A DNA stretch of 17,115 nucleotides from assembly GCA_904420255.1 (NCBI GenBank), contig CAJFUT010000068.1, forward strand, positions 1 through 17,115, read 5' to 3'. The stretch is from an uncultured Angelakisella sp. GTDB taxonomy: Bacteria > Bacillota > Clostridia > Oscillospirales > Ruminococcaceae. The notes below the pieces were generated by a model. That model worked only from the letters and a program-made list of their open reading frames with translations. It had not been told where the DNA came from and searched no databases. Position 1 is the stretch's first letter, and each line of letters begins with the position of its first letter. The translations under genes were made by a program, and so were the position numbers. Shown here one piece after another: positions 5,685 to 13,763 of this stretch.

Positions 5685-6179
5685 ATGCAGAGCACTGCCG
5701 CGCGGGTAAGCGATAATCGTGAATACAGCTACAGCCGGGATTACCGCGGTGTCCGCCGGGAGGCTGCGCCGAAGCTCCAGGTGAAGGAGGGGAAGGGGAC
5801 CAAGACAAAGGTTTCCCCCCTGCGGCTCCTCTGCTGCTGCGCCCTGCTGGTGGCCCTCATCTCCCTGGCCATCTACAACAACATTGTGATGATTGAGCTG
5901 GGGGACCAGCTCAACGAGAGCAAGGCCCGGCTGGAGGAGCTGGAGAGCCAGTCGGTGGTCCTCCAGTCCAAGCTGGAGAGCCAGACCTCGGCCCAGACGG
6001 TGGAAAATTACGCCTCCGCCCAGCTGGGGATGGGGCAGGTGGACAGCTACCAGGTCACCTACGTGACCCTGGATGGGGAAGGGGCCATCTTCCGGACCGA
6101 CAAGGCCCCGGACAAGACCCCAGCCCGGGTCCTCCTCCGGGGGTTCGACAGCCTTCTGGAATACATGAAGCTGAAATGA
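5685..6179 (+). CDS. ftsL: FtsL/DivIC-like septum protein
   Basis: A 164-aa bitopic membrane protein identified by position and architecture rather than by sequence motifs, as usual for this fast-evolving family. A basic cytoplasmic N-terminus (1-45) is followed by one transmembrane helix (about 46-70, LRLLCCCALLVALISLAIY) and then a coiled coil (about 71-105, rich in heptad L, E and K), matching the FtsL/DivIC leucine-zipper pattern. The outer domain is longer than in typical FtsL. FtsL forms a complex with FtsQ/DivIB and DivIC that activates FtsW-FtsI; a ftsQ gene is at the end of this cluster. ATG 5685 has AGGAGG 7 bases upstream. Confidence 0.85.
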   Translation: MQSTAARVSDNREYSYSRDYRGVRREAAPKLQVKEGKGTKTKVSPLRLLCCCALLVALISLAIYNNIVMIELGDQLNESKARLEELESQSVVLQSKLESQTSAQTVENYASAQLGMGQVDSYQVTYVTLDGEGAIFRTDKAPDKTPARVLLRGFDSLLEYMKLK

Positions 6180-6201
6180 ATAAACTGAATATGTGAAAAC
6201 G

Positions 6202-6244
6202 ACATTAAGAGGTAAGATTGTACCACATTCTTAGCTCTTAATGT
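6202..6244. repeat. 16-bp inverted repeat overlapping a promoter
   Basis: Arms 6202-6217 and 6229-6244 are complementary at 15 of 16 positions (CATTAAGAG, one mismatch, TAAGA) with an 11-base loop. No T-run follows, so it is not a standard terminator. It lies between ftsL and the PBP gene, and its right arm reaches the extended -10 element. It is AT-rich in a GC-rich cluster, so it could be an operator, an RNA-processing hairpin or a small mobile-repeat remnant. Confidence 0.7.
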
Positions 6245-6252
6245 GCTATTAT
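6244..6252 (+). promoter_or_regulatory. Extended -10 promoter of PBP gene
   Basis: TGC directly followed by TATTAT (6247-6252) is an extended -10 element about 65 bases before the PBP start codon. No consensus -35 lies at 16-18 bases; that position falls in the inverted repeat at 6202-6244, which suggests regulated initiation. Confidence 0.5.
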
Positions 6253-6318
6253 AGGGAAAGTATCGGTGCACAAAGGGGATACGGCCTCCCGGGGCCATGG
6301 ACAAAGGGGGAACCTTTC

Positions 6319-8559
6319 ATGTCGAACCTGCCTGAGACCAGCGCCCGCCGGCGCCTTTTGATTGTGGGCGTCTGCCTGGTGGGCCTGGGCTTTGGGATTG
6401 TGATTTATAACCTGTTCAAAATCCAGATCAAGGAGGGGGACTATTACCAGCAGCGGGCCATCGCCCAGCAGCTGCGCACCACCCCCATCACCGCCAACCG
6501 GGGCGCCATCTACGACCGCAACGGCAACACCCTGGCCATGTCCGCCACCGTTTGGACGGTGCTGTTCTCCCCCCACGACATCACCGACGAGCAGGCCGAG
6601 GTGCTGGCCCAGGGGATGAGCGACATCCTGGGGGTGGACCCGGACTTCATCATCGAAAAGGCGAAGAACAAAAAGAACTACTACCAGATCGTCAAAAAGA
6701 AGGTGGATAAGGAAACCGCCGACAAGGTCATCGCCTTTGCCGCCGAGCACGACATCAACGGCGTCAGCCTCCAGGAGGACAGCAAGCGGTATTACCCCTA
6801 CGGGAGCCTGGCTTCCAGTGCGCTGGGCTTTGTCAACGACGAGAACCAGGGGGCCTACGGCATCGAGTCCTATTACAACAACATCCTCAGCGGTACCCCG
6901 GGGAAGGTGGTGGCCGCCAAAAACGCCTGGGGCACCGATATGCCCTTCAGCTACCAGGAGATGTACGAGGCCCAGGACGGCCAGAGCCTGGTGCTGACCA
7001 TCGACGAAACCATCCAGCACATCCTGGATAAGCACCTGGAAACGGCGGTGGTGGAGCATCAGGTCCGCAACCGGGCCGCCGGCATCATTATGGACGTCAA
7101 GACGGGGGAGATCCTGGCCATGACCACCAAGCCGGATTTCGACCCCAACGAGGCCTACGAGATCGCCGACCCCGCCGTCAAGGCGGAGGTGGAGGCCCTC
7201 CAGGGCAACGACGAGGAGTATCAGGAGGCCCTCAACGCCGCCCGGTTCCTCCAGTGGAACAACAAATGCATCTCCGAGCCCTACGAGCCGGGTTCGGTCT
7301 TCAAGATCGTCACCCTTTCCACCGCCCTGGAAACGGGGGCGGTGAGCCCCAGCGACCATTTCTACTGCCCCGGCTATTACATGGTGGGCAACGTCCGGAA
7401 GGGCTGCTGGAAGGCCGGCGGCCACGGGGACCAGGACCTGGCGGCGGCGGTGCGCAATTCCTGCAACCCCGCCTTCATGATGATCGGCCAGCGGATCGGC
7501 GGCGCCGATTTCTTTGAGTACTTCGAGAACTTCGGCTTTACCGAGGGCACCGGCGTCGACCTGCCGGGGGAGGCCATCGGGGCCTACCATTCCAAGGAGC
7601 TGCTCACCGACCCCAACGACTTTGAAAACTCCCTCACCAGCTCCGCCTTCGGCCAGACCTTTAAGGTCACCCCCATCCAGATGATCACGGCGGTGGCGGC
7701 GGCGGTGAACGGCGGCACCCTTTATGAGCCCCACATCGTCAAGCAGGTCCTGGACGCCGACGGCAACATCGTCCAGACCATCGAGCCGGAGGCCAAGCGC
7801 CAGGTCATCTCGGAGGAAACCTCCCGGATCGTCTGCGAGATGCTGGAAAGCGTCGTCACCGAGGGCTCCGGCAAAAACGCCTACATACCCGGCTACCGCA
7901 TCGGCGGCAAGACCGGCACCTCCGAGAAGATCGACCAGGCCAACCAGACCGGCGAGATGCGCAACATCCTTTCCTTTGTAGGGGTGGCCCCTATGGACGA
8001 TCCCCAGATCGCCTGCCTGGTGCTGCTGGATGAGCCCACCCTGGTCAACGCCTACGGCTCCACCATCGCGGCCCCCGTGGTGGGCTCCATCCTGGCCGAG
8101 GTGCTGCCCTACCTGGGGGTGGAGAAGGTCTACACCGAGGAGGAGCTGGCGGACCTGGACGTCTACGTGGACAGCCAGGTGGGCCAGGTGGCCCACGACG
8201 CCCAGAGCCATTTCACCCGCCAGGGCCTGAACGCCAAGATCATCGGCGGCGGCGGGACCGTCCTCTCCCAGATCCCCGCGGCGGGCTCCACCGTCCCCAA
8301 GGGGAGCACCATCATGCTTTACACCGACGATTCCGCCGAGGACGACCTGGTGACGGTGCCCGACGTGGTGGGGGAGAGCGGCCTGGTGGCCAACAAGCTG
8401 ATCCTCAACGCCGGCCTCAACATCAAGATCACCGGGGTGGGGATTGAAAACGAAAACGCCGTGGCCGCGAAGCAGAGCGTCGAGGCGGGGGAGCAGGTGC
8501 CCAGGGGAACCCTCATCACCGTGGATTTCGCCGACACCACCCTCCAGGACAGCTTCTGA
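6319..8559 (+). CDS. ftsI: Class B PBP with PASTA domains (FtsI/SpoVD-like)
   Basis: A 746-aa septal peptidoglycan transpeptidase anchored by one N-terminal helix (about 12-35, RRLLIVGVCLVGLGFGIVIY). A dimerisation domain (about 50-230, including NRGAIYDRNG) is followed by the transpeptidase domain with Ser326-Val-Phe-Lys329, Ser381-Cys-Asn383 and Lys531-Thr-Gly533. Two C-terminal PASTA domains lie at about 614-671 and 677-738. It cross-links glycan strands made by FtsW. It could be called PbpB/FtsI or SpoVD; the cluster has only this class B PBP, so vegetative division is the more likely main role. ATG 6319 has AAGGGGG 8 bases upstream; an upstream in-frame ATG at 6241 lies inside the promoter region and is rejected. 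Confidence 0.93.
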   Translation: MSNLPETSARRRLLIVGVCLVGLGFGIVIYNLFKIQIKEGDYYQQRAIAQQLRTTPITANRGAIYDRNGNTLAMSATVWTVLFSPHDITDEQAEVLAQGMSDILGVDPDFIIEKAKNKKNYYQIVKKKVDKETADKVIAFAAEHDINGVSLQEDSKRYYPYGSLASSALGFVNDENQGAYGIESYYNNILSGTPGKVVAAKNAWGTDMPFSYQEMYEAQDGQSLVLTIDETIQHILDKHLETAVVEHQVRNRAAGIIMDVKTGEILAMTTKPDFDPNEAYEIADPAVKAEVEALQGNDEEYQEALNAARFLQWNNKCISEPYEPGSVFKIVTLSTALETGAVSPSDHFYCPGYYMVGNVRKGCWKAGGHGDQDLAAAVRNSCNPAFMMIGQRIGGADFFEYFENFGFTEGTGVDLPGEAIGAYHSKELLTDPNDFENSLTSSAFGQTFKVTPIQMITAVAAAVNGGTLYEPHIVKQVLDADGNIVQTIEPEAKRQVISEETSRIVCEMLESVVTEGSGKNAYIPGYRIGGKTGTSEKIDQANQTGEMRNILSFVGVAPMDDPQIACLVLLDEPTLVNAYGSTIAAPVVGSILAEVLPYLGVEKVYTEEELADLDVYVDSQVGQVAHDAQSHFTRQGLNAKIIGGGGTVLSQIPAAGSTVPKGSTIMLYTDDSAEDDLVTVPDVVGESGLVANKLILNAGLNIKITGVGIENENAVAAKQSVEAGEQVPRGTLITVDFADTTLQDSF

Positions 8560-8583
8560 AGCGGCCCGAGAAAGGAATCCATT

Positions 8584-10044
8584 ATGACACTGAAGGAATA
8601 TCTGGAAGGGGTGCGGTACACCACCGGCCTCTCGGAAGCCCAGCTGGAGGGAATCCAGGCTTCCTCAGTCACCAATGATTCCCGCCAGGTGCGGGGCGGC
8701 AGCATCTTTGTCTGCATCCGGGGCGGAAAGTTCGACGGCCATGAAAAGGCCGCCGACGCCCTGGCCGCCGGCGCCGCGGCGGTGGTGGCGGAGCGGGACC
8801 TGGGGCTCCCCCGCCAGATCCTGGTGGAAAGCACCCGGGGCGCCTACGCCGTCCTCTGCGGCAACCATTTCGGCAATCCCGCCCGCCGCCTGAAGCTGGT
8901 GGGGGTCACCGGCACCAGCGGCAAGACCACCGTCACTTTCCTCATTAAGAGCATCCTCCAGCAGGCGGGGAAAAAGGTGGGCCTCATGGGCACCATCCAC
9001 AACGAGATCGAGGGGATGGAGTTCCCCGCCAAGCACACCACCCCGGACCCCTACCAGCTCCACGCCATGCTGGCCCGGATGGCGGAGGCGGGCTGCGAAT
9101 ACGCCGTCATGGAGGCGTCCTCCCACGCCCTGGACCAGCACCGCCTGGACGGCTGTGTCTTTGAGGCGGGGGTGTTTACCAATTTCTCCCAGGACCACCT
9201 GGACTACCACGGCACCATGGAAAATTACTTCGCCGCCAAGAAAAAGCTCTTTTCCATCGCCAGGACCGCCGTGGTGAACCTGGACGATCCCAAGGGGGAG
9301 GAGCTGGCCAAGGAGCTGGGCCCCGGCGTCATCACCTTTTCGGTGGCCCGGGACGACGCCACCCTCACGGCCAGGAATATCTCCTCCACCGTCCGGGGGA
9401 GCAGCTTCCTCATTGTGGGGGAGCAGATCATCGAGCGGACCCGGGTGGCCATGCCGGGGCGGTTCTCGGTGAGCAACGCCATGGCCGCCGCCGCCGCCTG
9501 CTATGCCCTGGGCCTCGCCCCGGAGGACATCGCCAAGGGCCTGGCGGCCTGCCCGGGGGTGCCCGGCAGGGCCGAGGTGATCCCCACCGGCACCGGCTAC
9601 ACCGTCATCCGGGACTTTGCCCACGCCGCCGAGGAGCTGGAGCAGATCATCACCACCCTGCGGCCCTATAAGGGGGCGGGGCGGATGATCACCCTGTTCG
9701 GCTGCGCCGGGGACCGGGACCGCACCAAGCGGGAGAAGATGGGGGAGGTGGCCGCGAAATACTCCGACCTTGTGATCCTCACCTCCGACAACCCCCGCAG
9801 CGAGGACGAGGGCCAGATCATCCGGGACACCAAGCCGGGGCTTGACAAATTCAAAACCCCGTATAGAATTATTCCCGACCGGTATGAGGCCATCGCCTGG
9901 GCCCTGGAGAACGCCCGGGAGGGGGATATCCTCCTTCTGGCGGGCAAAGGCCACGAGGATTACCAGGTGCTGGCGGACGAAACCATCTGCTTTGACGAAA
10001 AGGCCCTGGTGCAGCAGCTTCTGGAGGGGAAGAACCGGGCCTGA
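8584..10044 (+). CDS. murE: UDP-MurNAc-tripeptide synthetase MurE
   Basis: A 486-aa cytoplasmic Mur ligase adding the third amino acid to UDP-MurNAc-L-Ala-D-Glu with ATP. The P-loop is GTSGKTT (110-116). The carbamylated-Lys region is AAKKKLF. The DNPR motif (402-405), followed by SED, is typical of enzymes using meso-diaminopimelate rather than lysine. One motif departs from the family: DFAHAAEELE (344-353) where DYAHTPDALE is usual; the Asp and His remain but Thr-Pro are replaced by Ala-Ala. ATG 8584 has AAAGGA 7 bases upstream and follows the PBP gene by 24 bases. A promoter-like sequence lies inside the 3' end (9842-9869). Confidence 0.95.
   Translation: MTLKEYLEGVRYTTGLSEAQLEGIQASSVTNDSRQVRGGSIFVCIRGGKFDGHEKAADALAAGAAAVVAERDLGLPRQILVESTRGAYAVLCGNHFGNPARRLKLVGVTGTSGKTTVTFLIKSILQQAGKKVGLMGTIHNEIEGMEFPAKHTTPDPYQLHAMLARMAEAGCEYAVMEASSHALDQHRLDGCVFEAGVFTNFSQDHLDYHGTMENYFAAKKKLFSIARTAVVNLDDPKGEELAKELGPGVITFSVARDDATLTARNISSTVRGSSFLIVGEQIIERTRVAMPGRFSVSNAMAAAAACYALGLAPEDIAKGLAACPGVPGRAEVIPTGTGYTVIRDFAHAAEELEQIITTLRPYKGAGRMITLFGCAGDRDRTKREKMGEVAAKYSDLVILTSDNPRSEDEGQIIRDTKPGLDKFKTPYRIIPDRYEAIAWALENAREGDILLLAGKGHEDYQVLADETICFDEKALVQQLLEGKNRA
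9842..9869 (+). promoter_or_regulatory. Internal promoter candidate in murE
   Basis: A perfect TTGACA (9842-9847) is followed after 16 bases by TAGAAT (9864-9869), five of six matches to TATAAT. It lies about 200 bases before murF. The codons here (AGA, ATT, ATT, CTT) are rare in these GC-rich genes, so the sequence may be kept for transcription. It could drive murF and downstream genes. Confidence 0.5.
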
Positions 10045-10075
10045 GGGAAAGCCGGAATCAAAGGGAAATGAGTGG

Positions 10076-11440
10076 ATGCCGATGGAAAAACTGAAGATCA
10101 GCGAAATTGCCGGGGCGCTGGGAACCGCCTGCCCCGTGGAGGGGGAGGTCCTCTCCCTCTGCACCGATTCCCGGGAGGTGACCCCCGGCTGCCTTTTTGT
10201 GGCCATCCAGGGGGAACGGTTCGACGGCCATGACTTTATCGCCCGGGCCCTGGAGCAGGGGGCGGCCTGCGCCCTGGCACACCACGGAGGGGATTTCCCC
10301 CGGGACCGGGTGCTGATGGTGGACGACACCCTCCGGGGCCTGCTGCGCCTTGCGGCCTGGTACCGCTCCCGGTTCGATGTGCGGGTGGCCGGGGTCACCG
10401 GCAGTGTGGGGAAAACCACCACCAAGGACATGATGGCGGCGGTGCTCTCCTCCAAATACCGCACCATCAAGACCCTGGGGAACCAGAACAACGAGATCGG
10501 CGCCCCCAAGACCCTCCTCACCATCGGGCGGGATACCCAGGCCGCCGTGGTGGAGATGGGGATGAGCGGCTTCGGGGAAATCCGGGACCTGGCCCTGGCC
10601 GCCCGGCCCCAGCTGGGGGTGATCACCAGCATCGGCGTTTCCCACATCGAGCTGCTGGGCAGCCGGGAGAATATCCTGAGGGCCAAGCTGGAGCTGGCGG
10701 ACTGCCTCCCCGACGGGGCGCCCCTCCTCCTCTGCGGGGACAACGACCTGCTGCGGGAGGTAAAAATTCCCCGCCTTAACATTATTTTCTATGGAATCGA
10801 CAATCCAAACTGCCAGATCTGTGGTACAATAAAGGGCGGCACTCCTTTTTCCACCGGTTTTTCCATCCGCTGGCAGGGGAAAAGCTACGACGCCGCCATC
10901 CCCGGCACCGGCAGCCATCTGGTGCTGGACGCCCTGGCCGCCTTCGGCACCGGGGTGGAGATGGGCCTTTCCCCTGAGGAGGCGGTGGAAGCCCTGAAAG
11001 GCTACACCCCCTCGGGGATGCGCCAGAAGGTGGTGGAGCACCACGGCATCACCGTGGTGGAGGACTGCTACAACGCCAGCCCCGATTCCATGGCCGCCGC
11101 CCTGGATACCCTCCGCACCTTCCCGGCGGCGGGCAGGCGGATCTTCGTCATGTCGGATATGCTGGAGCTGGGGGAAATCGGCCCCAGCTGCCACCGCCAG
11201 GTGGGGGAAAAGGCCGCCTCCGGCGGCGTGGACCTTCTCCTGGCCTGGGGGGACCTTTCCCGGGAGGCGGTGGAGGGGGCCCGGGAGCGGGGTATGCGGG
11301 ACGCCCGGTTCTTCCAGGATAAGGCGGAGCTTACCGAGGAGCTGGCGGACCTGGTGCGGGCCGGGGACCTTGTCTGGTTCAAGGCCAGCCGGGGCATGAA
11401 GCTGGAGGAGGTCATCCAGGGCCTTTACCAGAGGGTATGA
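10076..11440 (+). CDS. murF: UDP-MurNAc-pentapeptide synthetase MurF
   Basis: A 454-aa ATP-dependent ligase that adds D-Ala-D-Ala to UDP-MurNAc-tripeptide in the cytoplasm. Visible motifs are GVTGSVGKTTTKDM with the P-loop GSVGKTT (109-115), NQNNEIGAP, the VVEMGMSGFGEI segment and the C-terminal VVEDCYNASPDSM, a hallmark of MurF. ATG 10076 follows the murE stop by about 30 bases with AAGGG about 10 bases upstream; an ATG at 10082 in the same frame is also possible. A low-GC stretch around 10755-10835 interrupts the otherwise GC-rich codon usage and carries promoter-like elements. Confidence 0.95.
   Translation: MPMEKLKISEIAGALGTACPVEGEVLSLCTDSREVTPGCLFVAIQGERFDGHDFIARALEQGAACALAHHGGDFPRDRVLMVDDTLRGLLRLAAWYRSRFDVRVAGVTGSVGKTTTKDMMAAVLSSKYRTIKTLGNQNNEIGAPKTLLTIGRDTQAAVVEMGMSGFGEIRDLALAARPQLGVITSIGVSHIELLGSRENILRAKLELADCLPDGAPLLLCGDNDLLREVKIPRLNIIFYGIDNPNCQICGTIKGGTPFSTGFSIRWQGKSYDAAIPGTGSHLVLDALAAFGTGVEMGLSPEEAVEALKGYTPSGMRQKVVEHHGITVVEDCYNASPDSMAAALDTLRTFPAAGRRIFVMSDMLELGEIGPSCHRQVGEKAASGGVDLLLAWGDLSREAVEGARERGMRDARFFQDKAELTEELADLVRAGDLVWFKASRGMKLEEVIQGLYQRV
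10776..10830 (+). promoter_or_regulatory. Internal promoter candidates in murF
   Basis: In an AT-rich patch, TTAACA (10776-10781) and GACAAT (10799-10804) are 17 bases apart, and a second extended -10, TGG then TACAAT (10825-10830), follows. The patch uses codons rare elsewhere here (ATA, ACA, GGA, CCA, ATT). It could start transcription for mraY and downstream genes, but both matches are imperfect. Confidence 0.35.
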
Positions 11441-11503
11441 ACAGACCGGGCAGTCGCCCTTTCAGTAAAATCCGGCGTCCGGCGCCGGGGATTGGATGTT
11501 GAC

Positions 11504-12517
11504 ATGGACAGATTATGGATCATCACAGCGGTGGCGGCGGCCTTCGCCATCACCGCCATTTCCGGGATGTGGCTGGTGCCCATCCTCCACAAGCTGAAGT
11601 TCGGCCAGACCATCCTGGACATCGGCCCCAAGTGGCACAAAAACAAGCAGGGCACCCCCACCATGGGGGGGATCATGTTCATCTTCGGCATTGTCATCGC
11701 GGTGGTGGCGGGCTTCTTAGTGATGGAGGTGACCACCGACCTTTCCAGCCGGCCGGACAGCGGCATGATCAAGGCGCGGCTTTTCTACGGCCTGATGCTG
11801 GCCATGGCCTTCGGCATCATCGGCTTTGCCGACGACTACCTGAAAATCGTCCGCAAGCAGAACGAGGGCCTCACCCCCAGCCAGAAGCTGCTGCTCCAGA
11901 CCCTCTTCGGCGTCAGCTACCTGATCCTCCTTTACATAAGCGGCAACCGCAGCACCCTGCTGGTGGTGCCGTTTATCGGGTCGGTGGACATCGGCTTCCT
12001 CTATTACCCCTTCGCCCTTTTCGCCATCCTGGCCCTCTCCAACGCGGTGAATTTCACCGACGGCCTGGACGGCCTCCTTTCCTCGGTCACCTTTGTGGTG
12101 GCCATCGCCTATATGATCCTCACCACCATCCTGGAGCAGTGGGAAATGGGGATCATGGCCGCCGCCATGGCGGGGGGGTGCCTGGGCTTTTTGGTGTGGA
12201 ATTTCTACCCGGCCAAGGTGTTTATGGGGGATACCGGCTCCCTGTTCCTCAGCGGCCTTGTCATCGCCCTCTGCTTCGGCACCGGCCTGCCCCTCTTCAT
12301 CCTCCTCATCGGCGTCATTTATGTGGTGGAAATGGCCTCGGTGGTGATCCAGATGACCTATTTCAAGCTCACCCACGGCAAGCGCATCTTCAAGATGAGC
12401 CCCATCCACCACCACTTTGAAATGTGCGGCTACACCGAGGTGCAGATCGTCGCGGCCTTTTCCATCGTCACCGCGGCGGGCTCGGCTTTGGCCATCTGGG
12501 CCGCTTTGGTGATGTGA
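11504..12517 (+). CDS. mraY: Phospho-MurNAc-pentapeptide transferase MraY
   Basis: A 337-aa polytopic membrane enzyme that transfers phospho-MurNAc-pentapeptide to undecaprenyl phosphate, making lipid I. About ten hydrophobic helices are visible. Catalytic segments are GTPTMGG, FADDYLK with Asp110 and Asp111, NAVNFTDGLDGL (180-191, Asp186 and Asp189), FMGDTGS with Asp243, and MSPIHHHFE near the C-terminus. I chose ATG 11504, which has GGA 7 bases upstream; a TTG at 11492 in the same frame would add four residues. It is followed not by murD but by ftsW 49 bases later. Confidence 0.96.
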   Translation: MDRLWIITAVAAAFAITAISGMWLVPILHKLKFGQTILDIGPKWHKNKQGTPTMGGIMFIFGIVIAVVAGFLVMEVTTDLSSRPDSGMIKARLFYGLMLAMAFGIIGFADDYLKIVRKQNEGLTPSQKLLLQTLFGVSYLILLYISGNRSTLLVVPFIGSVDIGFLYYPFALFAILALSNAVNFTDGLDGLLSSVTFVVAIAYMILTTILEQWEMGIMAAAMAGGCLGFLVWNFYPAKVFMGDTGSLFLSGLVIALCFGTGLPLFILLIGVIYVVEMASVVIQMTYFKLTHGKRIFKMSPIHHHFEMCGYTEVQIVAAFSIVTAAGSALAIWAALVM

Positions 12518-12566
12518 CCCGGAGGGGCAGCCGACAAGGCCGGCTTTCAAAAAACCAGGATGTTCT

Positions 12567-13757
12567 ATGTTCCCAAGCCGTTTGCCCGCCGACAGCCCCA
12601 AAAAGGAGATGATACCCATAGCCAGCCAGTTCGCCCGGAAAAAACCCATCAAAAGGCCCAAGGGGAGCGTGGACCTGACCTTTCTGGTCCTGGTGCTGAT
12701 CCTCCTGGTGTTCGGCCTGGTGATGATGTTTTCCGCCAGCTACGCCGACGCCTATTATTACGAGGGCAACAGCTTCCACTACATCACCCGGCAGCTGGTT
12801 TGGGCGGCGCTGGGGCTGGTGGCCATGGCGTTCCTCTCCACCTGGGATTACCACATCTGGCACAAATTCGCCTGGCTCGCCTTCGCGGTGTCGGTGGTGC
12901 TGCTGGTGGCGGTGTATTTCATGCCCACCGTCAACGACGCCCACCGGTGGATCTTCATTTTCGGCCAGCAGTTCCAGCCCTCGGAGATCGCCAAATTTTC
13001 CGTGGTGCTCCTGTTCTCCCACATGATCTCCCTCAACCACGACAAGATGAAAACCTTCCGCTACGGCATCCTCCCCTACGGGATCATCCTGGTGATCTAC
13101 GCCGGGCTTATCGTCTTTGAGCCCCACCTTTCCGCCACCATCCTGGTGACCGCCCTGGGGGTGGTGCTGATCTTTGTGGGGGGCGCCAGCCTCAAATGGT
13201 TCGCCGTGGGGGGTGCGGGGGGCCTTGCCCTGGCGGGCCTTGCCATGATGATCCCCTCCATCTATGAGCGTGCCATGTACCGCATCAACGTCTGGCTGGA
13301 CCCCTTCATCGACCCCCAGGCGGCGGGCTACCAGACCATCCAGTCCCTCTATGCCATCGGCTCCGGGGGCCTGATGGGGGCGGGGATCGGCAATTCCCGC
13401 CAGAAGTACCTCTTTCTCCCGGAGCCCCAGAACGACTTCGTCTTTGCCATCGTCTGCGAGGAGCTGGGCTTTGTGGGGGCGGTGCTGGTGATCATCCTTT
13501 TCGCCCTCCTGGTCTGCCGGGGCTTCATGATCGCCGTCAAGGCCCGGGACCGCTTCGGGATGCTGATGGCCACCGGCCTCACCGCCCAGGTGGGGATCCA
13601 GACGGTGCTGAACATCGCCGTGGTCACCAACACCATCCCCAATACCGGCATCAGCCTGCCGTTTTTCTCCTACGGAGGGTCGGCCCTCCTGATGCTGCTG
13701 GCCCAGATGGGGATTATCCTCTCCATCTCCCGGCAGACAGCTCTGGAAAAGGAGTAG
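12567..13757 (+). CDS. ftsW: SEDS glycosyltransferase FtsW
   Basis: A 396-aa polytopic membrane protein that polymerises lipid II at the septum as partner of the class B PBP. Family features are FGLVMMFSASYA in the first helix, QPSEIAKF, VFEPHLSAT, GGLMGAGIGNSRQKYLFLPEPQNDFVFA with the conserved Asp290, CEELGFVGA and the C-terminal PFFSYGGSALL. SpoVE is a close paralogue in sporulating relatives and cannot be excluded. The start is uncertain: ATG 12567 has AGGA 6 bases upstream, while ATG 12609 has AAAAAGGAG directly abutting it, which is too close. The stop TAG is 6 bases before murG. Confidence 0.93.
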   Translation: MFPSRLPADSPKKEMIPIASQFARKKPIKRPKGSVDLTFLVLVLILLVFGLVMMFSASYADAYYYEGNSFHYITRQLVWAALGLVAMAFLSTWDYHIWHKFAWLAFAVSVVLLVAVYFMPTVNDAHRWIFIFGQQFQPSEIAKFSVVLLFSHMISLNHDKMKTFRYGILPYGIILVIYAGLIVFEPHLSATILVTALGVVLIFVGGASLKWFAVGGAGGLALAGLAMMIPSIYERAMYRINVWLDPFIDPQAAGYQTIQSLYAIGSGGLMGAGIGNSRQKYLFLPEPQNDFVFAIVCEELGFVGAVLVIILFALLVCRGFMIAVKARDRFGMLMATGLTAQVGIQTVLNIAVVTNTIPNTGISLPFFSYGGSALLMLLAQMGIILSISRQTALEKE

Positions 13758-13763
13758 TTGTCC

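Noticed and set aside
6238..8211. 657-codon open frame on the minus strand, antisense to the PBP gene
   Set aside because: It is the mirror of a GC-rich gene with strong third-position bias. The product is a His/Gly/Val-rich string without domains, and no ribosome binding site is seen.
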